The notes beneath the pieces are model-generated. The model saw nothing but the letters and a program-made list of their open reading frames with translations, was not told where the DNA came from and did no database searches. The position numbers and the translations under genes are program-made. A DNA stretch of 64,000 nt, taken from the NCBI GenBank assembly GCA_914767715.1, contig OU612066.1:7757001-7821000 (forward strand), given 5' to 3'. Of this stretch, positions 38,701-52,134 are shown in pieces; within the stretch, counting starts at the first letter, position 1; each line of letters begins with the position of its first letter. Source of the DNA: Membranipora membranacea (Eukaryota; Bryozoa; Gymnolaemata; Cheilostomatida; Membraniporidae).

Positions 38701-41130
38701 AGCTCCAATAGCATCTCCCACTCTTTTCTTTGTTTGAAGTGTTATCCACATCCAAGAAGGATCGATAGCGGCTCCGTGTAAGTTGCCTGGTTCCTTTTAA
38801 TATCTCGATGATAATTCAATATCCCATTGTACACTTAGGGTATATCGGTGCCATTTTCAATATTACTATTTTTAAAAAACCAAGTGTAAATGAAAGCATT
38901 ATTATAATCATACCTTCATCCTGTTTCTCTGGGACCAAGGCTTCCTCCTTAGTCTCTTCAATGCTCTTCTCCTGTTCCATTTGTCCTTCATCCTGCAAAT
39001 GACAACAATATGAAATCAGCTACTGCCCAAAAAACACACGAGAAGACAAGTTACTGTGTTATATCAAGCCTCATCAGCGTTCTGATTGGTTTCATTCTCT
39101 TCAAACAGCAGTTGAAACAAACTCATCATAGAAGCCAGTCACCACATCTTTATAGGGTGACTCAATATTACAGTGCCTGATTAGCAGGCTCTAAAATGAA
39201 ATGAAAACCATGTTTACCTTTATCTCAGCATTACTATCCTCATTCATTGCAGCATGGTTTGACTCTGTTTGTTCAACATCAGCAGCATTCTCAGCGTCAG
39301 ATTTAGCTTCCTCTGTTGTGGATTGGTTTTCTGATTCTTTTGTTTCTTCTTCGCCCTGACCTTCACTTATCTGCGAGTCATCTGTAATTTGCAAAAATTA
39401 AGCGTGAGTTTTTTGGCACTCTGGTATGAATATTTGCAACCAAATAAAGAATAAAATCTGTCAAGGGGCAGTATTCAGCATGCCTTGTTTATATTCAGAC
39501 TATTGGATAGTACAACTCACTCAGTGTGCCATCTTCTTGATCACCAAATTCTATGATATGTGTTGCAGGATCGTTACCATCTTCAGCCAAGCTCTAAAAG
39601 AAATTGAGATACTTATGAGAGTCTAATGACATCGTAATCCAATAGATGTAGGCATTTCCTCAAAAATATATGATAATCACTTTGACCAGGACTCAATACA
39701 GAAACTTTCCTCTATTTTAACCACTGCTGCCACACAGCCAAATGTGTGCTTATAGAATTCTGTATAGCTAAAAACTAATAAAATGAGGCTGCAATCTCAG
39801 CATTGTCACCTAATGAGCAAATAATTTGCACAAGCTGATCGTCAAAATTAGGGTATGAAATTAATTATCTACCGTTTTACTAGTGCATACTGTACACGTC
39901 ATTGGCTGGTGGTCATTAGCTGGTGCGTAGATTTCATGCCCTGATTTTGAAGATCAGTTTGTGCAAATTATTTGCCCATTAGGTGACAATTATGAGATTT
40001 AAGTCTCAATTAATTATCTTGGAGATATGCAGAATTCAATGAGTACAAATTTGCATGAGTGGCAGCAGTAGTTTAAGGTTCAAAAGAATAACCTGAGATT
40101 GACATCAGGCAATAGTTACACTACATTAATATAAATAAATGTAGTTACAAAAATTGGTTTTTTTTACAATAGGCCTAGCCTTTGCTAGTTGGCCGTTTAT
40201 ATCAGAAATATGGGCATGCATCTGTTTTAATCCAACTGCTTGCAACAGTTTTCAACGATGCCAAGAATTTAGGGCTTGACATAGGCGACCTCAATACCAT
40301 TGTTAACAGAGAACTAAATCCATTATCATGTGCTATTTTTCTGATGACCACTTTGTACACGATTTTCTTGAACGTTGCCCTTCTGGTCATCTTAGACATG
40401 TTAAATATCGCAGCTCATGGGGCAAAGAATGTTTTCTGAGGCAAATGTGCATCACACTTAATGAGATTCTTTTTTAAAAGTCCATAGTTCCGTACACAAG
40501 TAGCAAGCTCTTATTATGACAAAGTATATGCATCCATTTTTCGCAACATTTAATGTTTGTGATAGCTAATAAATCAATCAACATATTTTGATTAATAGGT
40601 TTCATTGAGTATCCATGCATAGCAGATTTGGTTCAGATGATGTGCAAAATTAGCCAACTGCAAAATATTGCGCAACAATATCCTCCAATTCATATCTGCA
40701 ATACTATGGTGGATACTCACTGAAACCAATAAAACAAAAAAAAGTTGCAAAAAGTGTGATTAAATAAGATTGAAGATGCATTGCAAAATTCCTGATATAA
40801 TAAAGCAACCAACATGGTCTTCTTTTATTTCAATTCAACATATTCTCGGTCGCAATATGATGGCTATTGAACTCAGTGTATTCAATCATTAATTAGAAAT
40901 ACTCTCATGACTCCTCTTGTCTTTCAGTTTCTGCAATCATGCCATTTCAATAAATTTTACACCATCTTCTCTCCATTAATAATACCGGTATGAGCAAGAT
41001 GGATATTTACCTTAGACAGTCTTTCCACAAGCACTGATTTATTGCCAGTCTTTTCAAGTCCTCTTTTCTCCAATATGCGCTTCAAATCGACAACTCTCAG
41101 CTCAGATATCTTTTTCCCTGTCTTGTCCAT
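32711..41130 (-). CDS. SAFB: Scaffold attachment factor B (SAFB/SLTM family), complete
   Basis: Exons in transcript order: 41130-41011, 39593-39521, 39381-39218, 38992-38914, 38450-37865, 37440-37397, 37079-36988, 36784-36565, 36277-36200, 35971-35930, 35727-35582, 35368-35193, 34901-34758, 34517-34401, 34204-34067, 33815-33724, 33424-33202, 32762-32711. The 2586 nt encode 861 residues (human SAFB 915), all phases consistent. This nuclear protein binds AT-rich scaffold DNA and RNA and influences transcription and splicing. Domains: SAP at about 1-40 ([20 protein letters not shown]); a long acidic Glu/Asp/Thr-rich segment to about 340; RRM at about 360-435 ([51 protein letters not shown]); Lys/Ser-rich linker; Arg/Glu-rich helix at about 550-655; Gly/Ser/Arg-rich tail ending GGRRY, matching the RRY end of vertebrate SAFB as I recall it. 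The start at 41130 is the first ATG of the SAP exon. Confidence 0.95.
33060..34371. repeat. Intronic tandem duplication inside SAFB
   Basis: Two segments recur about 800-820 bases apart: 33066-33155 resembles 33885-33970, and about 33488-33585 is nearly identical to 34282-34371 (CAACAAATTCAAAGAACTTT and following). The period spans one exon, so exons 33424-33202 and 34204-34067 occupy equivalent positions. Both encode Ser/Arg/Gly-rich tail sequence, but they are not obviously alike. Confidence 0.7.
39802..39990. mobile_element. MITE-like 60-bp inverted repeat in a SAFB intron
   Basis: The arms 39802-39861 and 39931-39990 (starting ATTGTCACCTAATG and ending CATTAGGTGACAAT) are reverse complements with about five mismatches, around a 69-bp centre. 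No clear target duplication and no coding capacity. Confidence 0.75.
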
Positions 41131-44100
41131 ATTTAGCAGCGAGGAGAAAGGAAGATGGTGGCTACAACGGATATGATGTCATCACGTGGCAAATTCAAAT
41201 TGCACAAATAGTATGGGAGTTGTTCTCACATTTGAAAAGGAAGGGTAACTTCTTCCAAGTTAATGCCTGGTTTGTAGCCTCTAGATTTGTCACCTTTGAT
41301 CACAGGGCCGTAAAACAAAAAAGAGTTGCAGCATGACAAAGCAAGGTTAACAGATTTTGGGCTTTGACAATTGGTTGTTTAAAGCTTGGTTAGGTGGTAC
41401 GCAACCTGTCAGCTTAGATTTATGACACATCTGGGAACCTGATTTGTCGATCAAATTGGCACACATGTGTGTACACCTGCAAATGGACACCTAGGTACAC
41501 CTGTTACGCTGTATGTGTACGGAAATTTTAAAGGAAAGATGGTCATAGAGAAGCAAAGTTATCATTGTCTCGAGACACTGTCTGGTCTCTTACTGGAACA
41601 TCAATACCTGAGTCTCGCAATTTCCCTCCGCCACCAGATCAAAGGGAAAAAGCTTTTCCAGTTTATTTGTGTCTGCAAACATGATTATGTGAAGGTTAGT
41701 TAAATGTGCCTGATTCATAGCAGCATTCCATACATCAAGGAGACATTAAGAAATTAGCAATAGGACGTATTTAGCAAAATGTCAACTTGGTCAATTGATA
41801 TCATATCTTATCTAAATTGAACACATTCAGCACCATTGCTGTCGTTTACAATATTTCTTCATTCATCCTCTCTTAGGTTGTAGAAGGCTTGCATTGGGTT
41901 CTAAAATGTCACTAACATCAACCATTCTCAGCGCTACTCAGTAACACAAAAGCCTTGTAATATAATAGTCATTCAAATGTTGTACATGAGCGAGTACACT
42001 TGGACCCAGTTGTGCTATGATCTGAAGGAAAACTTTAAGTCACTTGCTATCGACTATGACAGCTTGACTCCACAGCCACAGACGGAATTTGTACTTTTAT
42101 CAAACTAATCATTTTTAATTAACTACATGTTATATATTACTGACTTCTCTCTTATGTTTTAAATAAATACTACGGGTGTTGTCATTGTATTAACCTGTAG
42201 GAGTAGATCCGTAATAGTTGAGCTGTCATGCTCAGTTTACAAAGCAATCCAGCTCTTGCTTTAGTTGCAGAAAATTATCTCAAGTAGATTGAACACCTAC
42301 AGAATACACCTACAGAATTCAATGATATTTTGCTCAAAATAATAATAGCTTGTCATACGCTGGCGAAAATAAAATTGAGATTCTTACATGCTTACAAATA
42401 GAAGTAGATAGATATTCATATCTCAATGAGACTAAGAGCAAATATCACCATTATAAAGAATAAAAAAGAAAATATAATCATATCATAATGAATCATATTA
42501 ATATAAAATAAATGTAAGTTTATGGAGGTTTGCTTCTCCAATACACAGTAGTCAGTTATGATGATACTTACTCCCGGTGGCGAAGCCTCCTTTGTAAATG
42601 GGAGGCAATTTATGGCTATCATAAATCGTAAAGTTCTGTAAATTTTTGTAAATTTTCAGTGCAATCTAATTAAAAAACTACAGCTAAGAAGAGAACCATA
42701 ATTTCAAGGTTGAACGTGATAACTCAGTGATAGCTGAAGACGCTGTGATTAACACTATTATCTCAAATCATGCGGAGGGGCTCATTGACCCGAGGAACTC
42801 ATTTCCCTGCGTATATCAATCAAACCAACTCCGCCATGATAATGGCGTCACTGGACTCATTTCCATGAGTATTCTCGATGTATAGAGTGTGATTTTAATT
42901 ATTTACTTCTAAATAGCGAGATAATTAAAATGATCAGCTTTGACAAAAATAGTAAAGTAAACGAATAGGTACCATCAGCTACGCAAACTGGGACAATATA
43001 AAGCATTAACGGAGGCGTAATATTAAATTTGAAGTTTCCACTCAAATATCCTCCAAGTTGAGCAGACTGACACTGGCAGTTAGTAACAGTCAGCGACTGC
43101 AGACCTCTGAATAAAGAGTTGCACATATTTATTTATTATTTCGTTTGAGAATGTCCAACTGCCTGTAATTTGTAGCTGCAACTTCATTTTCATAAGAAAA
43201 ATTTATAGTGAGCTGCGAGATGCGACCAGCAAGAGGGTAGAAATACGATATATACTAGTGGTGTTTCCATTTCAGCGCTATTGTGTGCAGCAGGTAAGAA
43301 TAATTACTATATTATTTCTTATCACAAGCCTAACAAAATGTAACCATATTTTATTATGTTGACAATAAAAGATTTATTGAATCATATCTCTGTGACAGGC
43401 AAAGAAGTTGAATCTTATATCATTTTGTTTTATCAATGAGATGGGTCGTTGGACTTTTCTACTTTACAACAGTGCATATGTGAAGTGTATCACAAGAGGC
43501 TAGTAGGCTGTAGAGTGGCATTCCACACTCAGCTGCCTTGAGCTGCCACCCATCATAGTAAATGGGTTTACAAAATGACATAACGTGAATAAACGTCACA
43601 CACGGCACCATCATGGTCCGGCCGAATACCAGGGTGACCAATACTGGAGTTTGTCTAATGACATAACGTGAAGAAGCAATATATGGTACTGTATCCACTA
43701 TGATGTTGACTTCTGTGACAGCAACAAAGACATTCACTTTCACATATTGCCACTCTTCGGGCAGCAAACTTTAGTTATCAAAAGAATTAATATTATTAAT
43801 TTTTGCTTTCCAATTGCCTTTAAATTGTTTTAAGAGGAATGTCCGGAGAAACTGTGTGACTTTTATTACGATTTTTGCAGCAACTAAAATCAACTTCAAA
43901 CTGGTAGGCCTATGGAAACAGATGGCAGAATCAAAAGTTTCATTGAACTGGTTACCTGTATTCATGTCTGAGCAATTAATATTATAATAACATGTTTAAA
44001 GGATTCTAATGTTCAGACTATCGCTAGTACCTTTAATCTTGAAACCTAATCATCATTTTTGACATCTCTTGTAAATGGTCACGATATATTCACTTCATCT

Positions 44101-44137
44101 GTATATGAATTGCAGAAGGGTCTCTACAGACTAGGAA
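41131..44137. other. Divergent intergenic region upstream of SAFB and the opsin
   Basis: It should hold the promoters of both genes. A TATA-like box plus a short exon-like stretch with a good donor lies at 43249-43293. Open frames at 41467-41703 (+) and 43459-43767 (-) match nothing I know. Confidence 0.5.
43249..43293 (+). promoter_or_regulatory. Candidate TATA box and noncoding first exon of the opsin gene
   Basis: TATATA at 43249-43254 is followed about 30 bases later by a short stretch ending GCAGCAG with a GTAAGA donor at 43294. The ATG-bearing opsin exon begins after a TTGCAG acceptor at 44115, so this could be its untranslated exon 1. Inference only. Confidence 0.3.
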
Positions 44138-47100
44138 ATGGCAGGAAATGTTACGACTACAGCAACACACCCAAGTAATGAAACTGAACCGTGGATATCA
44201 ACGGAATTTGAGACAGCCTCTGGTAAGTTCCTATCTTCTTCCATAGATATTTTGATATTTTCTGACCCTAGTGACTGATTTCCGGCTTGTACAGAGAACA
44301 CAGGCATTGTCATCCAGTTTAATGAGCTTTAAATACAGAGTTGAATAAAAAAAGAAAGCTTATAACGTACTGAGAAAATTCCTTGGCGGTGTGGGTGGGA
44401 GGAGTTCTAGCTTTAGTACATTATTAGATCCTACAGTTTGACAGCAAAAATTTGTAATTCCCACATCAAATGTAAAATGAATCTTATTGATTGGCAAAAA
44501 CAGATGAAATACACAGATTGACATCTTAGTCAGATAAAGAAAAGCAATTTTTTTGCGTTAATATAATCATCAGTAATTCGGTAAATTCGCAATGTATATT
44601 TAGAAATATTTACCAGAAACAATTAATACAGTCATAGATGGTGTCCCCGGACGAGGAAGGAGCATTACCCCAAAGCATAAATACACAAACATAATCATCA
44701 TTAGTGTTTTTTCAGCCTCAGAGGCATAGGGGTTTCTGACAGCATAGCAGATTGATTTTTAACTCTCCCATATCCTTTAGCTGCTAAGGGTAAAGGCCAA
44801 GCTTGAAGTCTCTGTGACCGTTGGGGGGGGGGGGGGTGTTAATCAATGTTACCTCCTAGTCAGAAGTTACCACCTGAGAAAGAATAGCTAGTCCAAGATG
44901 TTAAAAGATATGAGAAATCTCTTGTTAAAAAGAGTGTAATGACCCTCCATTTCAAGATGTCTTTATTACAGCCCTTGCTAAAAAATGCTAAGCCGTCAAT
45001 AAGCTATTATCTTTGACGTGGGGGAAAACGGTAATCAAAGTGAATCTTGCTGAACACTTAATAGCTATTTCATTATTGTCGAAGATTCTTTTTATAATTT
45101 TCCCGGCGTGATGAGCTTTTGGTTATTATATGGTTCTTTAGTGGAACGCTATTATCTTTTTAAATAAAAACTCACTATAAATTATCACATATCTATAACA
45201 TGCCAAAGGTATGCAAAAGTAATATAGTTAGATCAAAAACGACCATATACTTTCAGATTCCAAGGCAAGTGGTAAAAGCTTGATAGAAAGTTGGTCTTTT
45301 ATAATATGTTCTATCAGCTTTGAATAAACTCGTCTGCTGAAACTTGGCATCAAGATGAACGATTGAGTTCTTGGCCTTGTTTCCCGATTTTTATTGTGAA
45401 AAATATAGCCAGTTCAATGAAGCGTTCCATCAGGGAGGGTGGGATGTACCAACTCCCACATCCTAACAAGAGATGATTCTGTTACAGGTGTAGTGCTAAC
45501 TGTCCTAACAGTGTTTGGTATCATAGAGAATGCATGTGTTGTGGGGATGTTCTATCGATTCCGAAGAGAGTATAGCTCTAGGACAGCACATCTTCTCATG
45601 TCTCTGGCTGTCAGCGATGGACTTATGGCTCTCATCGGGGGCACAATGTACTCGATCAGCAGCTTCATGCACCGCTGGCCCTTCACCTATCAAGGTAACA
45701 AAGAAAATGTACATCTGACAATGCTAATCTGACCTGACAATGTCAATATGACTGCAAGGAGAGAAAAAACAGTGGATGCAGTGTTGGTTTGATAAAAAAA
45801 ACAAAAAATAGTAAACATAAACGAGTATCCCAGAATGCAATTTTCTGGATACCCATCGAGTTTATATTATCCATAACAAGATGTGTAGTTGACCTGATCT
45901 GTTTGAGAGCTTGGTGGGAAAGAGAAAAGTGCACAGTATACAATTTACTTGTAGGTTGTGTATTCTATGGGGTGGTGATGTTCGCGACTGGGTGTACAGA
46001 TATCGCGCATCTAATGGTTATAGCTCTTGACAGATTGATGGCTGTAACATCACCTATCAGATATATGGCCTGGGGCAAGAAAACATCAATCAGTGCTGCA
46101 GCTATTGTATTCTGCTGGATATTTGGATCTATCTGGGCCATACTGCCTCTTACAGGTGTTGAACACAATTATACAGTAGAGCTTTCTTTTTAACATTAGT
46201 GTAACGTAATTTACTGCTTCAATTTGTCTATTTCTGCCTATATGTTTACAATGTATTTCATTTGATTTACAAATTATCCAAGTTAGAAAGATGCGGTTTA
46301 ACAAATTTGCGATATGAAATCTTAGTCAGACTACTACTGACGTGTCAGTGAAGGAATTTTTGAAATGGGACAAGTAGTTCCTGAGACACTGAAAAGGCGA
46401 TACCACGTTTATAGGAATTTTTTTCTGCACACAGTGATAATAAATAAACAGTCTAAGATAGATGGTAACACTAGAAATACCAGTAGCAATGTACCGTTAA
46501 CATCAAACTGCAATCCTATCGATCTCACTGGGGTATTGTATAAAGTACACTCTTTGTTCATGGAAGTTGTGCTCCCATTATTGTCATTTGTAATGCCTAA
46601 TGAACTGAAATATTGCTGCCAGACAGGAAAAGCTGAGGAAGCAAGCCTCAGTTCATCAAGTTGGTTTATTTTCAAGGTTTGCAGCGGTACACACATGAGG
46701 GACGGACTAGCTGTTCGATAGACTGGCAGAGTAAAGTACCAGCGCACAAGGCGTATAATGTTCTCATATTTGTCGGATCATTTCTAATCCCCCTAGCTGC
46801 AATATTATGTACATACATAATTATATATATAACAGTGAGTATTGGTTTTTTTATACCAGGAAGAAAAGAGATTTTTTTAATAAGTCAAGGAATGATCTCA
46901 AGTTTCATTCAAAATCATAGAAAGATACCTGAGACAAGCCACCAGGACTAAATTTTATGAACAAATTTATACGACAATCAATTTACTCATTTAGCTGCAA
47001 TCTGTAAAGCTGTAAATCATTGAAATGTATAATTATTATATCATTTGATAAATGGATGTAAAATCCCTGTATTATGAGATTATCCAGTGCCATTTCTTAC

Positions 47101-49153
47101 TCGATGAACCCAATATTATATCGAGAATTTTCAAAATCACTGCCTCCTAATATAATGTATACATAATAAAATAATAATGATGAATAATACAAATATCAAA
47201 CATTCAGGTCCATCTCAGAATGCACTAATTTGACGGCTGAACACGCCTGGATTTCTGGAAGCGGCATTTCAGCGTAAATGAAATGCAACTACCAGCAGCC
47301 TTTGAGTAATTAAACTTCATTTTATCAGGTAAAGACATCAAACAAGAAATTTGCGGGAAATATAAATGCTGCCACAAAGAAAAAGAGGGATACGGAGATA
47401 CAGCTAGCTTTAAACCTCTCAATGGTGGTGGGTGAGTGAGTGATCTCTTTAATATCACTTTCTGATAATTTCTATTCGAGTCAAAAGGTGCCGTTTTGAA
47501 TGGTTAACGGTTATGAGGTAATATTTTTTGCAAATAGCAAAATTGTCTTCACAGTCCCCTTTATTCATACATCAGTCTGTTTTTTCTCGGCGTTGCTGTG
47601 GTGACAGCATAATGTCTACTGACACACCATGATATGAGAATATTTCATTGCAAGCTATTAAAGCTTTGGTGACTTACGCATCTTTTTCAATAATTTCCCC
47701 CGTGGAACCACCAATCACCTCCCCTCTCATGGATTCTGGCAAACTATCCTAACTCATGATATTATAGAAGTTCTTCTCATATCAAGAATGAATTTCTTCC
47801 ACAAGTAGTAAAGAAAATCAAGTGATATTATATACATAACCGATAATCTGTGACAAATTCCATTAAACACTCCGCTTAGTTATCTAAGTTGTGTGGTTGG
47901 CTGTTTGAGCATTGACTTAATTATGGGTTGTCCGATTTTCAAACATGGGGAGAAAACTAAGTTACTTGAAATCAATAAATATTATGGTTTTTTTTGCTAT
48001 ATGAAAAAAAAAATGAAAGAACTGACGTCTATCTAATTCCCTATAATGTATTGTGGGTGGAGATGGAAAGTTTGATGGAGCCTACTAAGATCTTAAAGAT
48101 TTTTTTATCACTTCACTTCCAACATCATGTTACCATTATATGAAAAAAAGCGGATAACGTTTTGTAAGTTTTTTTTCTCTCTATACACTAGGTCCTACTT
48201 GACCGCTCTATTTAACGGGCCCCCTTAAGTGCAGGTGGCTTGTGTATGGTAGATTACCTTTACCCTAGCCCGCTGTTGTCTTTTCCTTGACCCGAGAGGT
48301 ATGAGTTTAGTATGCCAGCTTAGTTATCATAATCAATTCTTGTTTCAGTGGTCTATATTACTGCCTGGACGCCGTATGCTATAGTAAGCATGTGGGGAGC
48401 GTTCGGCGACGCCTCAGTTATACCTGTATCAGCGCAGGGTCTCCCAGCAGTACTAGCCAAATGTTCCATGATGCTGAACCCTCTGGTGTATGTAGCTTCT
48501 AATAAATCACACAGGTCTGTTCTCCCACTGATAATTCCCCAGATCTTATTTACCAAGCTTAGAGAGGGAACCTTTTCCAACCATTTTATTTTGGTTTGAA
48601 AGTTTGAACTGCCGGTGCACAAAAGAATTGTTCCGATATGTTTAAACAAAATCAAAAGTAGCAATCACAAGAGTTTGATGAAAGGAATAATTTTCATGCT
48701 AAAAGCAAAACATTGAAGGTGGTTTGGGTTTCTTGCAAAAGTCCTTCAATTCAACCAGGCTTGATAGAATGTCTCTCAAATTTAAACCAGAACAGATTAA
48801 GTAGACTATAGCAATTATGATAATGACATGTCGTTGGTGGTAAGTACAAATAAAGTTAGTTCCAGTAGTTTTATTTTTACAGAAAGTCAATGAGGGCCTT
48901 TTTAGGCCTTGGAGGCACTAACCAGGTGACACCCCCAACTAACGAAGAAACCTCCAACACACAAGGAGGCGTAACAACTGTCACTCAGAATGTAGTCGCA
49001 GTAGGTATATCAACTATAGCAGGAAAAACCCTGGGAGGAGCTCGGGAACTTCTACCAAACCGGCCTCAAACGGGCAAGAAAATAAGGAGTGTACAATCTA
49101 CGAGCTTAGTTATTAGTGATGTGTCTGCTACAGATATGACAAGCGCAAGATGA
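44138..49153 (+). CDS. Opsin (retinal-binding class A GPCR), complete
   Basis: Exons: 44138-44222, 45488-45694, 45955-46155, 46677-46834, 47329-47431, 48349-48514, 48883-49153. The 1191 nt encode 396 residues, with consistent phases. Opsins bind retinal through a Schiff base and signal through G proteins in photoreceptor membranes. Visible marks: N-terminal glycosylation sites (NVT, NET); TM1 with IEN; TM2 LAVSD; C99 and C177 for the conserved disulphide; Y102 at the vertebrate counterion (E113) position; E172 in YTHEGRTSCSIDW at the E181 position; TM5 FLIPLAAILCTY; TM6 AWTPYA; TM7 LPAVLAKCSMMLNPLVY, with K289 at the retinal-lysine (K296) position and NPxxY intact. Deviations: DRL (123-125) replaces E/DRY, and NKSHR replaces NKQFR. 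The C-tail is long and Ser/Thr-rich. The start is the first ATG, 22 bases after an acceptor. The opsin class needs a tree. Confidence 0.92.
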
Positions 49154-50080
49154 AAACTACATTGACAATCTCATATCTGTGAGGGGAGAGACTGTTAAGG
49201 TGTCAACATTGGACAGCTAGATATACTAGTAGCAAAGTTGACAGCTTTGGAGTGAGCGATTCTTCCATCCTAGTTTCCAAGTTAGCAATACTGAGAAATG
49301 CTTGAATTGAGTGGCTGTATTGATACAGCACAGCTATACAACACTCTTGTGCTTACGAAACCGAAGTAGGATTTTTCGTTGTTGCTGTTGCTACTCCCTG
49401 CAGCTTTTGCAAACATTCTCACTTGCAACTAAGCGTAGGTCTCTGCTGATATATATACGCTGTTTAGTGAGAATTTAAGAATCAGCTTCAGCATAACCCA
49501 ACAGTATTATTATGAACATATTTTAAATCATAACACAGTATATTTGTTGTTCTCAGCCTTATATTTTGCCCAATCTTATACTACTTATTTGAGTTTATAG
49601 CTATACCCATCTTAACCCAAATTCATTGTCAAAGTTGATCACTCAATCCTTTGGATGATATCAATAGCTACAGTTTCTGGGAGAGCCTGTTTAAAAGCCA
49701 AAAAGATAAATTATTTCAACCCAGGCTGTATTTTCACCCACCACTCAATCAATTTAAAATGAAGAAATGTTCGTATAGTACAGTTTACTGTCATACAGTC
49801 TAACATAGTAAATATAGTAAATACTATAGAAGTTTGCTGAAGTTAATATGTATTTTGTGACCTTGCCTGGTCAGCCAGCACTAAGAGAAACTCGGTGGGT
49901 TAGTTACAAATTCATTTAGAGAATAACCAATGTGTAACAACTACATATTGGTATTATCACACAGAGCGCAGTTGGGCTTCCTGCTCAGTTTACTGAAGTT
50001 TGAAGATAAGGTGCTTTTAAGTTCAGCTTATGATTTGGTCAGTTCGAATGAAACCTGAAGGGAAGACTTCCTCATTTCGT

Positions 50081-50863
50081 AGCAAATTAAGGAGCAGAAC
50101 ATCTTCATTTACTTTTTAACAATGCAGGCTCAGTTTTGAACAACATATTCTGAAGATGACAGTTTTAAAATCGAATATTGCTCTATTCTTCTCCGAAGAA
50201 ATTGAAAACAGCTTTGTCTTCAGGGAGCCTCTGCAGAGTTCGCTGTCCGCACTTCGTCCTTCTCTGGTTGTAATATCAGATCATCATGAATGCCTGGATG
50301 GCACTGATGGCTACAGCCACATAAATGATGCTGATTAGGGGGATAAGTTAACCATCAAATCCATTTAGACTGCCTAATTTTAAAATTGTGGAACATTAAA
50401 CTAGGTTACTGATTACCAAGGGAATTAGTTGAACGTTTAGTTTGATGGATTATCAGTAAATCGCTGTCACCAAGCAAATTAAGGAGCAGAACATCTTCAT
50501 TTACTTTTTAACAATGCAGGCTCAGTTTTGAACAACATATTCTGAAGATGACAGTTTTAAAATCGAATATTGCTCTATTTTTCTCCGAAGAAATTGAAAA
50601 CAGCTTTGTCTTCAGGGAGCCTCTGCAGAGTTCGCTGTCCGCACTTCGTCCTTCTCTGGTTGTAATATCAGATCATCATGAATGCCTGGATGGCACTGAT
50701 GGCTACAGCCACATAAATGATGCTGATTAGGGGGATAAGTTAACCATCAAATCCATTTAGACTGCCTAATTTTAAAATTGTGGAACATTAAACTAGGTTC
50801 CTGATTACCAAGGGAATTAGTTGAACGTTTAGTTTGATGGATTATCAGTAAATCGCTGTCACC
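50081..50863. repeat. Recent 392-bp tandem duplication
   Basis: Copy 1 (50081-50472) and copy 2 (50473-50863) are offset by exactly 392 bases and differ at only a few positions (for example 50187 versus 50579). Each copy carries the same open frame (50156-50338 and 50548-50730). That frame has no recognisable domain and need not be coding. Confidence 0.9.
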
Positions 50864-51101
50864 GAACGGTGTTTGTCCCCTCCGGCAAATTAAATTGTCA
50901 AAAAACACATTTTGGTTTGGAAATTTATATAGTATTGCTTGATGTCGTCTGTATTTCATTCTTGCATGACGTCAGTCATCCCAGCTCATTAAACTGAATA
51001 ATCCTGTTTAATCCCATAAATATTTCCAACCAAGAAGAGCTTTAAATTTTTACTTCTGCAGAACTAGCTGCCTGGCTATAAAACGTTTGGGTCTGAGAGT
51101 A

Positions 51102-51149
51102 GCAGCTACAGAGACTATAGATATATATATCTATAGTCTCTGGCAGCTA
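51102..51149. repeat. Perfect 34-bp palindrome with 7-bp direct repeats
   Basis: 51109-51142 reads identically on both strands (ends CAGAGACTATAG and CTATAGTCTCTG). GCAGCTA flanks it exactly on both sides (51102-51108, 51143-51149). Confidence 0.85.
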
Positions 51150-52092
51150 TATTAGCGCTTGTGGGTGTGTGATGGTTATGAGGTTTTGTGTAGGAAAAGT
51201 GAAAGAAGAAAATTAGTTTTAGTGATGCATTGTTTAAAATATGTTTTTTACAGCATCTTTCTAGACTGAAACCCTTAGAAAATAATTATCCAATCAACAC
51301 CGAGAAATCATTTCTGCGACACCAAAAATAGCAAAAAAATAGCAAAACCATACTGAAAATTAATTGACACTCGGATTTTTTCACAAGCTTTAATAAAACA
51401 GGATTATGGATGGATAGGATGATTCTAGTTCCTGATTGTTTGTGAGATTATCTGCAGATTTCAGTAAATCTTATGAGATACAGATTAGTTATTAAACACA
51501 CCAATACATTTATTATTATTTTAAGTCTATGTTATTAAATTATTATTAGAAGGTCAATCCAGGCCACACATAGACTTAATAATAAACCTAGACAGGACAC
51601 TGTATGGAGCATTAGCATTGAGGCAGTGAGGCACTTAATTATGGTGACGACGTCACTGGAGGGTGTAGAAACAGTGATTTTTACTCAAAGCTATCATTGA
51701 TTTAGCTGTCCCAGCTCTGGTTAAATGTTGATAACCCAATTGGCTTCAAGCGGAATTTAAGTTTGAAGCTTCTGGTGATCATTTTGATAGTCTATTTAGC
51801 TTTGTAGCTTAAATATTATCAAAAGAGCAAGCTATTGAAAACAGTGCATAGACTATAGCTACAATTTTTTTGCAGTTTCAGTTCTGATTAAATGCTTATA
51901 TCTCAAACAATTTTGATGGAATCTTGAGTTTGAAAATTGCAATAGACTCAGTAGCTATAATTTTTTTGCAGTTTCAACCCTGATTTAGAGTTTAATTCCT
52001 AATCAATTTCGATGGGATTTCAATTTTGAAAAATGCAATAGACTCAGCAGCTTGTGGGCTCATTTTAAAGGTCTGTTCAGCTTTGTAGCTCA

Positions 52093-52134
52093 GGTATAAC
52101 CAGGGAGTTTAGGACTTTCCTCCTTGGTATAACC
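52093..52134. repeat. Short insertion flanked by 9-bp direct repeat GGTATAACC
   Basis: GGTATAACC at 52093-52101 and 52126-52134 brackets 24 bases with imperfectly complementary ends (AGGGA...TCCTT). A related copy in inverse orientation lies in the right arm at about 53124-53162, so it predates or accompanied arm inversion. Confidence 0.55.

Noticed and set aside
40182-40439. 85-codon hydrophobic open frame on + strand within a SAFB intron
   Set aside because: No family resemblance and no supporting splice or promoter signals; length is unremarkable for AT-rich DNA.
43459-43767. 102-codon open frame on - strand upstream of the opsin
   Set aside because: No domain, signal peptide or splice partner recognised; it contains a repeated ATGACATAACGTGAA-like motif, suggesting repeat sequence.
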